From Acidobacteriaceae bacterium (GTDB lineage Bacteria > Acidobacteriota > Terriglobia > Terriglobales > Acidobacteriaceae): DNA of 51,925 bases. The stretch spans positions 1 through 51,925 of the forward strand of contig JASHTS010000011.1 of NCBI GenBank assembly GCA_030040425.1, in the 5' to 3' direction. The position numbers were made by a program, and so were the translations under genes. Each line of letters begins with the position of its first letter. Position 1 is the first letter of the stretch. The notes below the pieces were generated by a model. That model did not search any database. It saw only the letters and a list, made by a program, of their open reading frames with translations, and was not told the DNA's origin. Below, piece by piece: positions 18,276-26,449 of the stretch.

Positions 18276-19114
18276 GTATCCATCCGCTTCTTCGCGTCGA
18301 TCTCCAGGCCGGCTATGCGGGCAAGCCCGTGTTGCGCGATGTACGCTTCACGCTCCATCAGGGCGAGGTCCTCGGCCTGGTCGGTTCGAGCGGCGCCGGC
18401 AAAAGCACGCTGGTTCTCGCCCTTCTCGGTCTGCTGCCGTGGCGCGGCGGATCCGTCCAGGGAAAAGTGGTCCTCGAGGGCGAAAACCTGCTCGCTCTTC
18501 CGCCACGCAAACTGCGCACGCTGCTGGGGCGCAGCGTGGCGCTCATTCCGCAGAGCCCCATGACCGCACTGAATGCAGCCATCAGCCTCGAAAGCCACTT
18601 TCACGAAGCCTGGAGAGCCCATCGCGGCGGGGAGCGCGAGGCCTTGCGGACCCGCGTGCAGGAACTCCTGGCCGAAGTTCAGCTGCCTTCTGGTGCCGAA
18701 TTTCTCCGCCGGCGCCCCTCCCAGATCAGCGTTGGCCAGGCGCAGCGCGTGCTCATCGCGCTCGCGCTGTTGCACCGCCCCGCGCTCCTCATTGCGGACG
18801 AACCCACAAGCGCCCTCGATCCCGTTACGCAGACGCAGATCGTCCAGTTGCTCAGGATGCTGAATCGCCGCCACGATCTCACCCTCCTTTACATCTCGCA
18901 CGATCTGGTCTCCGTGCTGCAGCTCGCCGACCGCATCGCCGTCCTCGATTCCGGCTCCATCGTCGAGAGCCTGCCGGTGACAGAGCTCGCTGACGCACAG
19001 CACCCCTCCACACTCGCGCTCCTCCATGCGCTTCCGGTCCCCGCTGAGGTTTTGCTGAGCTTTCGCGACGCTTCGTCTCGCGAAGAGAATCACATTACTA
19101 TTAGCCAATCTTGA
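18272..19114 (+). CDS. ABC transporter ATP-binding protein (peptide importer type)
   Basis: 280 residues; ATG 18272 overlaps the preceding stop (ATGA). Walker A is GSSGAGKST, the Q-loop IPQSPMTALN, the signature ISVGQAQRV (a weaker form of LSGGQ), Walker B LLIADEPTSALD and the switch ISHDLVSV. DppD/DppF-type features (PMTALNA, PTSALDP) fit the upstream genes. The operon contains only this one ATPase, while canonical Dpp/Opp systems use two; it may work as a homodimer, or a partner is encoded elsewhere. The C-terminal FeS/oligopeptide extension typical of DppD is absent. Last gene of the operon. Confidence 0.88.
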   Translation: MSIHPLLRVDLQAGYAGKPVLRDVRFTLHQGEVLGLVGSSGAGKSTLVLALLGLLPWRGGSVQGKVVLEGENLLALPPRKLRTLLGRSVALIPQSPMTALNAAISLESHFHEAWRAHRGGEREALRTRVQELLAEVQLPSGAEFLRRRPSQISVGQAQRVLIALALLHRPALLIADEPTSALDPVTQTQIVQLLRMLNRRHDLTLLYISHDLVSVLQLADRIAVLDSGSIVESLPVTELADAQHPSTLALLHALPVPAEVLLSFRDASSREENHITISQS

Positions 19115-19572
19115 TGGTTACTGACGTAAATGGGGAGGCCATGGCATCGCTGCCGGTTCAAAGGTAATTCCACTTACTCGCCATGCATAATTTTCCGAGT
19201 GGCCCCGTAATTGCTCGTTCTTATCCGGCTTATCGGTAACTTACTCATGCCGCAGGAAATGTCGCTCTGCCTCTCTTGAAACGATGACGGATTCCGGTGA
19301 AATCCGAGGTTATGCAAATCCCTGCATGTTATTCGGGTAATGTTACAAAAATCAGGTACAGATGCGGCATCCGCGCTACAACGTGCTGGTAATTGATGAC
19401 GAAAGTCCATATAAATAAGACTCTCATGTATGGCGCACTAGCGTTATGCGATTACTTCCTTCGCATAAGACGCAGTCCATATGAGCGAAGAGTTGCTTTG
19501 TCCGGTAAGTCGAAATGTTTGGCTCGACCTGAGAATCCAAGTGGAATAGTTTGCGAGATCCTGGAGGTATAT
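19115..19572 (+). promoter_or_regulatory. 458-bp upstream region of the subtilase gene with two short stem-loops
   Basis: This gap is visibly A+T-richer than its neighbours. It holds a 7-bp stem (19444-19450 with 19462-19468, 11-nt loop), a 5-bp stem (19509-19513 with 19524-19528), and a 9-bp direct repeat AGTCCATAT (19404 and 19474) on both sides of the first stem. The ribosome site GGAGG is at 19563-19567. Together this suggests a structured 5' leader or regulator sites, but I could not match it to a named riboswitch class. Confidence 0.45.
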
Positions 19573-21468
19573 ATGTTACGGGCACGCTATCTAATGGTCG
19601 TCGGGTTATTGCTGGCACTTATTGGAGCAACATCGGCAACGGCTCAGTCAACCAACAGCAAGATCTCACCCGATCTCCAAGCGCTCATGGCTTCAGGTTC
19701 CCCTTCGCAAAACGTGCAGGTGATCATTCAGTACAACAATCCGCCTTCGGGCTCTTCAACGAGTTCGGGGTCTTCAGGGTCTTCAGGAGGGCTGCTGGGC
19801 GCCCTGCTGGGAGGCGTCCTGGGACTTGTGGGCGGGTTGGTGACGGTTGTCCTGAGTGTGATCAACGCGGTCGTCGCGATTGTGCCTTTGGGAAATATCA
19901 ATAGCATTGCCGCCGAGCCCAATGTGAAATACGTCTCGCTCGATCGCGTGGTCAGCTCGAAACAGGAGGTTGTTATTGATGCGGCCGAATACACCACCGA
20001 GCCCATCAATGCTCCGGCCGTGTGGCAGCAGGGTTACATGGGCACCAACGTGGGCGTCGCGGTCATTGACAGCGGCATCACGCCCGTTCCCGATCTCAAT
20101 CTGAATTCAATCACGCTTCCGCTGGGCCAGCCCATCGCGGCGCAGCTTCTCGCCGAGCGCAACGAGAATCCGCCCTTCAGCACCGGCCGCATCGTCTACA
20201 GCCAGAATTTCGTCTCCGGCCAGGATGACGCTTACGATCACTTTGGTCACGGCACGCTCGTCGCCGGGCTCATCGCCGGCAACGGCGCTGACTCCACCGG
20301 CCCGCAATTCTTCCGCACCTTCCGCGGCGCGGCGCCCAACACCAACATCGTTAACCTGCGCGCTCTTGATGAAAACGGCGCGGGCACCGACTCTTCCGTC
20401 ATCGCCGCGATCGATGAGGCCATCGCTCTCAAGAACACCTACAATATTCGCGTCATCAATCTTTCCCTTGGCCGTCCCATTTACGAGAGTTACACGCTCG
20501 ATCCGCTTTGCCAGGCGGTGGAGCAGGCGTGGAAGGCCGGCATCGTCGTCGTAGTCGCCGCGGGCAACGACGGACGCGACCTCAATGAAAATCCGGAAGG
20601 CTATGGCACGATCAATTCGCCCGGAAACGATCCCTACGTCATTACGGTAGGCGCGATGCGCACCATGGAGACCGCGCCCATTAACGACGATCTCATTGCC
20701 AGTTACAGCTCCAAAGGGCCGTCCTTCATCGATCACTTCGTCAAACCCGACATCGTCGCGCCGGGCAACGTTGTTACCAGCCTTCAATTCGCTGACGATC
20801 CCCTGGCCGACCAGAATCCGTCCTTCTACACCTGGTACTCCTTCTACCAGACCAACGGAAGCGAAACGCCCTCTTCGAATTACTTTCCCATGAGCGGCAC
20901 CAGCATGGCCAGCGCCGTGGCCAGCGGCGCTGTCGCCGATCTCCTGCAGGCAGCTCCCAGCCTCACTCCGGATGAAGTGAAGGCTCTGCTGATGGTCAAC
21001 GGCGATCGCACTTACTTCCCGCCGTCCAGCAGCGTTACCGCAGATGGCGTCACTTATAATGCGAACTACGACGTCTTCACCGTCGGCGCCGGTTACCTCG
21101 ATATCGCAGCTACCGTCAACGCCGCGCTCAGCAAAGGCTTGTCGGTTCCCTCCGGCTATGCTCTCTCGCCGATTGCGGTATACAACTCGGCCAACGGCCA
21201 GACCACCGCGACTACTGAGGCTGGTTCGCTCTGGACCGCCACCGGTCCCTGGTCTGCATCGGCCGTTTATGGCGGCCGCGCCTTCATCAGCGGCACCAAC
21301 TCAGCGGCGCTCTGGGGTTCCACCGGCCTCTATGGCGAAGCGGATCCGAATGGCTTTACGGTTCTCTGGGGCAAAACCGTCCTCTGGGGCAAGGGAACTC
21401 CCGAAGCCGAGACCGTCCTCTGGGGCAAGACCGGCGACGAGACCTCTTCGGTCCCGCTCGAATACTGA
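19573..21468 (+). CDS. Secreted subtilisin-like serine protease (S8) with C-terminal TVLWGK repeats
   Basis: 631 residues; ATG 19573 has GGAGG 5 nt upstream, and the longer frame to 19393 lies in the leader. Signal peptide 1-25. An inhibitor I9-like propeptide (VQVIIQYN ... NVKYVSLDR) spans ~47-125 but is interrupted by a Ser/Gly-rich then strongly hydrophobic insert (~60-105). The catalytic triad is D166 (VAVIDSGI), H226 (HFGHGTLVAG) and S444 (MSGTSMAS), with the oxyanion residue N332 in AAGNDG. The C-terminal ~90 residues end with three TVLWGK copies (596-601, 602-607, 614-619). Predicted active extracellular or surface protease. The role of the terminal repeats is unknown; similar WG-rich tails occur in secreted subtilases of soil bacteria. 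Confidence 0.9.
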   Translation: MLRARYLMVVGLLLALIGATSATAQSTNSKISPDLQALMASGSPSQNVQVIIQYNNPPSGSSTSSGSSGSSGGLLGALLGGVLGLVGGLVTVVLSVINAVVAIVPLGNINSIAAEPNVKYVSLDRVVSSKQEVVIDAAEYTTEPINAPAVWQQGYMGTNVGVAVIDSGITPVPDLNLNSITLPLGQPIAAQLLAERNENPPFSTGRIVYSQNFVSGQDDAYDHFGHGTLVAGLIAGNGADSTGPQFFRTFRGAAPNTNIVNLRALDENGAGTDSSVIAAIDEAIALKNTYNIRVINLSLGRPIYESYTLDPLCQAVEQAWKAGIVVVVAAGNDGRDLNENPEGYGTINSPGNDPYVITVGAMRTMETAPINDDLIASYSSKGPSFIDHFVKPDIVAPGNVVTSLQFADDPLADQNPSFYTWYSFYQTNGSETPSSNYFPMSGTSMASAVASGAVADLLQAAPSLTPDEVKALLMVNGDRTYFPPSSSVTADGVTYNANYDVFTVGAGYLDIAATVNAALSKGLSVPSGYALSPIAVYNSANGQTTATTEAGSLWTATGPWSASAVYGGRAFISGTNSAALWGSTGLYGEADPNGFTVLWGKTVLWGKGTPEAETVLWGKTGDETSSVPLEY

Positions 21469-21501
21469 TGCACACCTCTCGGGTCAACCTTTCTTGATCG
21501 T

Positions 21502-21537
21502 CGCGCTCGCCCGCCGAAAAATGGCACGGTGAGCGCG
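21502..21537. terminator. Possible bidirectional terminator between convergent genes
   Basis: CGCGCTC (21502-21508) pairs with GAGCGCG (21531-21537) around a 22-nt loop in the 75-bp gap between the subtilase (+) and the WecG-like gene (-). The loop is long and no clear T tract follows, so support is modest. Confidence 0.35.
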
Positions 21538-21543
21538 CCGTTC

Positions 21544-22407
21544 TCAATCCGGGCGCCGCAAGCCGGCCAGTTGCTGCGCAACGTACCAAAGAAACGCGGG
21601 ATTATTGCGCAGGTATCGCCGCCATAACCGCCGCGGATCCTGCATCAGCCGGTGCACCCACTGCAGCCCCGCCCGCTTTACCCAGTGCGGGCAATCGCTA
21701 AGCAGCCCGGCGTGATAATCGAAGGCAGCGCCCACGCCCACCAGCAGCGGTACGTCCAGCCGATCGACGAAGCGGGCCATGAAGCGCTCCTGTGTTGGCG
21801 TGCTCAGCCCCACCCACACAAGGTGCGGCCGGGCTGCGCGTAGGCGCCCGCAAATCTCTTCCTCCTGCGCTCCGGTCAGCGCGCCTAACGGAGGCGTGTA
21901 TGTTCCCACGACCTTCAGTCCCGGAAATCTTTCCTCGAGGTTCGCGCGCAACAGCTCCGCCACGCCCGGCTTTCCGCCGTAAAGAAAATTCCGGAATCTG
22001 CGCTCCACCGAGCGCTCGCACATTGCGGCCATGAATTCGGGTCCGAAGACCCGGTCCATCTCCCGAAAGCCCTGCGCCCGGCCCACCCACGTCATCGGCA
22101 TGCCGTCCGGTGCGTTCACCACGGCGCCGTTCAAGACTTGGCGAAACTCCGGATCGCGCTTTGCCTCCATCACCCCGTGCACACCGGTCATGCAGATGTA
22201 TCCCGCCCTGCCTGCCGCGATCCAGTCGTCGGCGAGACCAACAGCTCTTGCCAAATCGATTGCAGACACTTTCACGCCCAGAACGTCGGCGTGTGCGTGG
22301 TGAAGGAAACAATCGTCCCTTTTCGCGCCATCGCAGCCGAAGCCGGCTGACGTCTCGCCGATTCGTTCTTCAAATTGCGTCTGGCAGAGATCGAACGGCT
22401 GCGTCAT
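21544..22407 (-). CDS. WecG/TagA/CpsF-family glycosyltransferase
   Basis: 287 residues. The core shows the family pattern: VLGVKVSAIDL, GYICMTGVHGVMEAKRD, NAPDGMPMTWVGRA, RVFGPEFM, FLYGGKPGVAE, PHLVWVGLSTPTQERFM and LLVGVGAAFDYHAG. These enzymes add a sugar (N-acetylmannosaminuronate or N-acetylmannosamine class) to a lipid-linked intermediate at the cytoplasmic membrane. Its ATG abuts the stop of the polyprenyl glycosylphosphotransferase gene, and it is the last gene of the exopolysaccharide operon. Predicted role: second sugar addition to the undecaprenyl-linked repeat unit. The exact sugar is not determinable. Confidence 0.9.
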   Translation of the reverse strand: MTQPFDLCQTQFEERIGETSAGFGCDGAKRDDCFLHHAHADVLGVKVSAIDLARAVGLADDWIAAGRAGYICMTGVHGVMEAKRDPEFRQVLNGAVVNAPDGMPMTWVGRAQGFREMDRVFGPEFMAAMCERSVERRFRNFLYGGKPGVAELLRANLEERFPGLKVVGTYTPPLGALTGAQEEEICGRLRAARPHLVWVGLSTPTQERFMARFVDRLDVPLLVGVGAAFDYHAGLLSDCPHWVKRAGLQWVHRLMQDPRRLWRRYLRNNPAFLWYVAQQLAGLRRPD

Positions 22408-23928
22408 TCATACCCCGCGCATCGCGAAAACCAGCGTATGGATCAGGATCGCCGCATCCAGAAATAAGCTGCGGTTCATGATGTAATAAAGATCGTACTG
22501 AACGTTCTCGTGAATCCTGAACTCCCGGTCGGCGCTCAGTTGCCACAATCCCGTAATGCCGGGAACAGCCTGCAGCCGCCTTTGGTGCTCGCTTGCATGT
22601 CTCTCCACCAGGAAAGGCATCTCCGGCCGCGGTCCTACTAGCGACATGTCGCCCGCAAGAACATTGAAGAGCTGCGGAAGTTCGTCCAGGCTGGTCCGCC
22701 GCAGGAATCTCCCCGCGCGCGTAATGCGCCCGTCGGCGGGATTGGCCGGAGACTCGTCGTACTTGGCCGCGCCCCGGTGCATGGTGCGAAACTTGATGAT
22801 CTCGAAGATTCGGCCCCGGTGACCTACCCGCTTCTGCACAAACAGCGCCGATCCCGGCGAGTCCATCCGGACCCAGAGCGCAATCGCCAGGAGCAGCGGC
22901 GACAGAGCGACCAGAAGAATTGAAGCCAGCGCCAGGTCCAGCGCCCTCTTTGCCGGCGCGTAGTGTCCCGGCGGCGGATCAGCGCTCGAAGTCAGCAAAA
23001 GTCCGTCGGCACGGAGCAACTCCGGCAGTTCCGGTTCCTGGACGCCGGAATTCGCAAAGTACACCACCCGCATGCCCATCTGTTCCGCTGTGCCCGCTAT
23101 CTCCGCCCGCTGTTTCCCCGCCGCGCTTTCGCTGGCAATCACCAGTACGTCGCATGCGCAGGATTCGAGAACCCTTTGCGGCTGTCCGTGGCGCACCGGA
23201 ATCGCGCCGCGCCCCCGGTATCCCAATGCAAACATCCATCCCGATGCCGGTGAAGCACCGTCGTGAATCGCTGCAATCGGCAACAGCCCAAGTTGCGGCG
23301 AATCGAGCAGCGCTGAGACCACGCGCCTTGCTGCGCTTCCGGCGCCATACACCACTGCGCGTTCTACTCCGCGTCCGCGCCGGTGCAGTTTTCGCATCTC
23401 CGCCGCCATCAATTGCTTTTCGAGAATCAGGAACAGCGGCGCGAGAAAAAGCGACGCCATCCACGCCGCAACAGAGAGGCGCGCTACGAGCAGGAGGTTG
23501 AGCGGCAGCAACAGGAGTAGCGAAAGCGTCGAGCTCCTGAGCGCGCGCTCGGTTTCGCGAATGTAGAGCAGGCTTCCGCCGTCAACATAGCCTCGGTCGC
23601 CACGATTGAACAGCACCACCAGCAATCCGGCAAGCACCGCAAGAGCCGCTTCTCCGTGCATCGAAACTCTGCCCGGCGCGCCGCTCCAATGGGCGCGAAG
23701 AGAGTGTTCGCGAAAAAGAATCTCGCTCAGCAGGACGCCTGCGCCGGCGGCAAGAAAATCCCCGGCCACAGCGCAGGCCCTGAGAGCGTTTCTCAACTGC
23801 GCCGCCGCTTGCCGCCGCGTTTGCGTCTCTGCGGCAGCCTCTGCGTGAAGTTCGGCTGGCCCAGGCTCGGTCGCGCCGAATCCAGTTACCTCCGCGTCGA
23901 ACACCAGTCGCTGGTCGGCTGAGCTCAT
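22408..23928 (-). CDS. Exopolysaccharide polyprenyl glycosylphosphotransferase (WcaJ/WbaP type)
   Basis: 506 residues. The N-terminal half contains several membrane helices and a Rossmann-like domain (AVVYGAGSAARRVVSALL) as in CoA-binding-like domains of this family. The C-terminal catalytic domain starts with KRALDLALASILLVALSPLLL and shows FVQKRVGHRGRIFEIIKFRTM, RTSLDELPQLFNVLAGDMS and VGPRPEMP, followed by GITGLWQLSAD. It transfers a sugar phosphate from a nucleotide sugar to undecaprenyl phosphate, the committed step of repeat-unit synthesis. Its ATG overlaps the stop of the upstream glycosyltransferase (ATGA at 23925-23928). The enzyme's sugar is most often glucose or galactose, but this is not provable here. 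Confidence 0.92.
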   Translation of the reverse strand: MSSADQRLVFDAEVTGFGATEPGPAELHAEAAAETQTRRQAAAQLRNALRACAVAGDFLAAGAGVLLSEILFREHSLRAHWSGAPGRVSMHGEAALAVLAGLLVVLFNRGDRGYVDGGSLLYIRETERALRSSTLSLLLLLPLNLLLVARLSVAAWMASLFLAPLFLILEKQLMAAEMRKLHRRGRGVERAVVYGAGSAARRVVSALLDSPQLGLLPIAAIHDGASPASGWMFALGYRGRGAIPVRHGQPQRVLESCACDVLVIASESAAGKQRAEIAGTAEQMGMRVVYFANSGVQEPELPELLRADGLLLTSSADPPPGHYAPAKRALDLALASILLVALSPLLLAIALWVRMDSPGSALFVQKRVGHRGRIFEIIKFRTMHRGAAKYDESPANPADGRITRAGRFLRRTSLDELPQLFNVLAGDMSLVGPRPEMPFLVERHASEHQRRLQAVPGITGLWQLSADREFRIHENVQYDLYYIMNRSLFLDAAILIHTLVFAMRGV

Positions 23929-25115
23929 AGCGATGGCCCCTCCAGCGTCTCAGCGTGGACGGCTTCCGCGCGTCGCGCGCTTCTCTTCGCCGCAAACGAT
24001 GCAATGAGGCTGCCATACAGTTCGATGTACTGTTCCGCCAGAACCGCCCTCGAAAACTGCAGGTTGACGACCGGCTCTCTCTTCGGCGCGCGCAGCGCCT
24101 CTCGAATTGCTTCGGCAAAAAGCGCCTCCCCGTCGGCTCCAAGCGCCACATAGCGGCAGTGTTCTCCACCCACCTCGCGCAGCGGCGCAATATCCGAACA
24201 GACCACGCGTCCGCCGGCCATGAGGGCTTCCGCTACCGGCAGCCCGAAGCCCTCGGTGATCGAGGGCGCGAGCAGCGCCTCGCAGTGTGTATAGCACCAT
24301 TGCAGCTCCGCATCCGATAGCCCTTCGAGCAGGAGCACTCTCTTGCTGAGACCCAGGTGTGCAATGAGCTTCACGATGCGCGGGGTGTCTGGTCCGGTCA
24401 TGCCTACCACCACCAATCTTGATCCTGAATCGATCTGGCCGAGGCGCAAAAGCCGCGCGAACGAGCCGAGCAGCAAAGGAACGTTTTTGTTCCGGCGGTG
24501 CTGCGCCACGCACAACAGAAACTGCTCTCCGGACCAATCGGCCATCGGAGTCGTGGCCGGGGCGCGTTGCGCCGGTTCCACGCAGTTGTAAATGCGGGTC
24601 GCTTTGGCCCACACGGCCTCGGGCATATATTCCCGCAGTCTGCGTTTCGTCGCGCGTGAGACGCACGCAATGGCGTCGGCGTTTGCCAGGCACTGGCGCA
24701 GCGTGATGCGATTGAAAACAAATTTCGGAAACCCGAAGTTGGCGGGAATCTCGTAAGGGTACATATCGTGCAACGTGACTACCGTGGGGCATGGAAACGC
24801 CGTTGCATGCACCGGCATGGGAAAGGTGAAGTGCACCAGGTCCACGTCTAGTGCGGCGGCAAGCTGCGGCAGCTTGCGATAGTGCCACCAGTTCCGACTC
24901 AGCGACGAATGTCCCATCTCGGCGATGTGCGTCGAGAGCCGCCCACCGGGGATAAGGCCCACCTGCGGGAGCAACTCCGCCTGCCACGGCGCGACGACCA
25001 CATGCAGAGCCGCAATCTCTGGCCGCTCCAGCAGACAATGCGCTGCATTGAATGCGTGACGCTGCAGACCGGAGATCCCCGAAGAGAAAGACGCGGCAGA
25101 TAGAAGTATCTTCAT
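23925..25115 (-). CDS. GT4-type glycosyltransferase
   Basis: 396 residues from ATG 25115, which overlaps the upstream stop (ATGA) and begins MKILLSAASFSSGISGLQRH, a normal GT-B N-terminus. Longer starts run into the flippase gene. The C-terminal half has the GT4 signature: LLCVAQHRRNKNVPLLLGSF, RVLLLEGLSDAELQWCYTHCEALLAPSITEGFGLPVAEALMAGG-type region with the E..GLP..EAL motif, and a following CSDIAPLREVGG. It transfers a sugar from a nucleotide donor during repeat-unit assembly on the cytoplasmic face. Only one GT4 enzyme is present here, so the repeat unit is short or other transferases are elsewhere. Confidence 0.9.
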   Translation of the reverse strand: MKILLSAASFSSGISGLQRHAFNAAHCLLERPEIAALHVVVAPWQAELLPQVGLIPGGRLSTHIAEMGHSSLSRNWWHYRKLPQLAAALDVDLVHFTFPMPVHATAFPCPTVVTLHDMYPYEIPANFGFPKFVFNRITLRQCLANADAIACVSRATKRRLREYMPEAVWAKATRIYNCVEPAQRAPATTPMADWSGEQFLLCVAQHRRNKNVPLLLGSFARLLRLGQIDSGSRLVVVGMTGPDTPRIVKLIAHLGLSKRVLLLEGLSDAELQWCYTHCEALLAPSITEGFGLPVAEALMAGGRVVCSDIAPLREVGGEHCRYVALGADGEALFAEAIREALRAPKREPVVNLQFSRAVLAEQYIELYGSLIASFAAKRSARRAEAVHAETLEGPSL

Positions 25116-26449
25116 TTCGGGCCTTCCTCGAACGCGTATGGAAGGGGCGCGCGCGCGCCCGCGTGGAGCGTGCCTTTGTCTCGCGCCAGAAAGCGCACCA
25201 GGGGCAAATAGGCGAGCAATGCGATCGACCCGAGGCACAGCCGAAAAACTGCCAGGCCCTCAAGCCCTGATCGATTGAGCAGTACAAGCATCAGGGGAAG
25301 CATGGCTGCTCTGCCGCCTAGATTGATGCAGGCTACCGTGCGGAATCGTCCCAGCGCCTGCAGCGCATAGAAGCCGGTCACGCTGGCGCCGGTGAGCGCG
25401 GAGCCCGCCACAATCAGCGGCAGAATCTTCTGTGCGCTGTGCGCCACGGCTGCGCCCGCCCAGATGCGCATCAGCCGGTCGCCCGCGAGCAGCAGCCCTC
25501 CGGCCATACAGGCCACCGCCGCCAGATTGCACGCCAGCGCTTTTGCGAGTGTCCTGCGCAGTTCCTCGCGCGACATCGATTCCGCGCGCCCGGCGAGATA
25601 AGGAAACAGGAAATTGAGACCGGAGCCGACCACGCCGACGATCGGCTGTGAAAACTGCACGCAGAGCGCATACGGGGCTACCGGCTGTGCGCCCAGCGTG
25701 ATTCCCAACAGGATGCGGTCGAGCTGCGAAAAGATCACACCACCCAACGCTTGCAGCCAGGTGAAGGCTCCGAGTTGAAGAAGCGAGCGCGTGGCCTCGG
25801 GCTCAAATGCGGGAATCAGCGCGGATTTTCCCAGCAGCCCTCTTACCTGTCGCAACTGCAGGCATGTTCCCAGGAAAAGGAAAATTCCCGTCGTTGTCAA
25901 AATGCTCGGCGCGCGGTATCCGCCGAGCGCGAGCGCCCCTGCGGCCGCCAGGGTCAGCCAACGTGAAGCCGTGCTGATGCGCACCGTTTCGCGGTATTGC
26001 TCGAATGCGCGCTGCGTGCTTACGGCCACGGTTTCCACGGCGCGAACCAGGATAAGCGGACTGGCGATGCGCAGCGCTGCCAATGTTTCGGCGAGCGGGA
26101 CAGCGTGAAAGGCCGCGATGCGCCGCGCGGCGAACGGCGCCGCAATCCATGCAATGGCCGCAATTACGGTGCCCAGCACAAGGTTGATCGCCAGCGTGCC
26201 ACGCACCGCGTGCGCCATCGCCTGCGTGTCGCCGTTTCCGCGCAGCCGGGCCACGCGTTGAATGTTTGCGTCGCCAAAGCCCGACGCGATAATGCCGCCC
26301 ACGCTCACCGTTGCGGTAGCGATCATCCACAGGCCGTATTCGGACGCGCCCAGCCGATGCAGAACGATGGGCGCCGCCAGCAGCATGCCCGCCGGGAATG
26401 ACGCGTAATCGAGAACGCCGTAGACGGCATTGGTCAGGTGCCTCTTCAT
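25112..26449 (-). CDS. Wzx-like polysaccharide flippase (MATE/MOP superfamily)
   Basis: 445 residues, starting at ATG 26449 which overlaps the stop of the chain-length gene (ATGA). About 12-14 hydrophobic helices cover the whole protein. The N-terminus (MKRHLTNAVYGVLDYASFPAGMLLAAP) followed by LGASEYGLWMIA matches Wzx/polysaccharide flippases, and the middle has GVIFSQLDRILLGITLG. These proteins flip undecaprenyl-linked repeat units to the periplasm. Position between the chain-length protein and the glycosyltransferases fits. Translation is coupled on both sides. Confidence 0.85.
   Translation of the reverse strand: MKRHLTNAVYGVLDYASFPAGMLLAAPIVLHRLGASEYGLWMIATATVSVGGIIASGFGDANIQRVARLRGNGDTQAMAHAVRGTLAINLVLGTVIAAIAWIAAPFAARRIAAFHAVPLAETLAALRIASPLILVRAVETVAVSTQRAFEQYRETVRISTASRWLTLAAAGALALGGYRAPSILTTTGIFLFLGTCLQLRQVRGLLGKSALIPAFEPEATRSLLQLGAFTWLQALGGVIFSQLDRILLGITLGAQPVAPYALCVQFSQPIVGVVGSGLNFLFPYLAGRAESMSREELRRTLAKALACNLAAVACMAGGLLLAGDRLMRIWAGAAVAHSAQKILPLIVAGSALTGASVTGFYALQALGRFRTVACINLGGRAAMLPLMLVLLNRSGLEGLAVFRLCLGSIALLAYLPLVRFLARDKGTLHAGARAPLPYAFEEGPK

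Noticed and set aside
19420-19570. GEMM-type c-di-GMP riboswitch before the subtilase
   Set aside because: A GACGCA string follows the first stem, but the tetraloop/receptor and second stem of that class are missing.
21358-21468. Subtilase tail as a PEP-CTERM-type exosortase signal
   Set aside because: No PEP motif, terminal membrane helix or basic tail; the end is repeat plus acidic residues.
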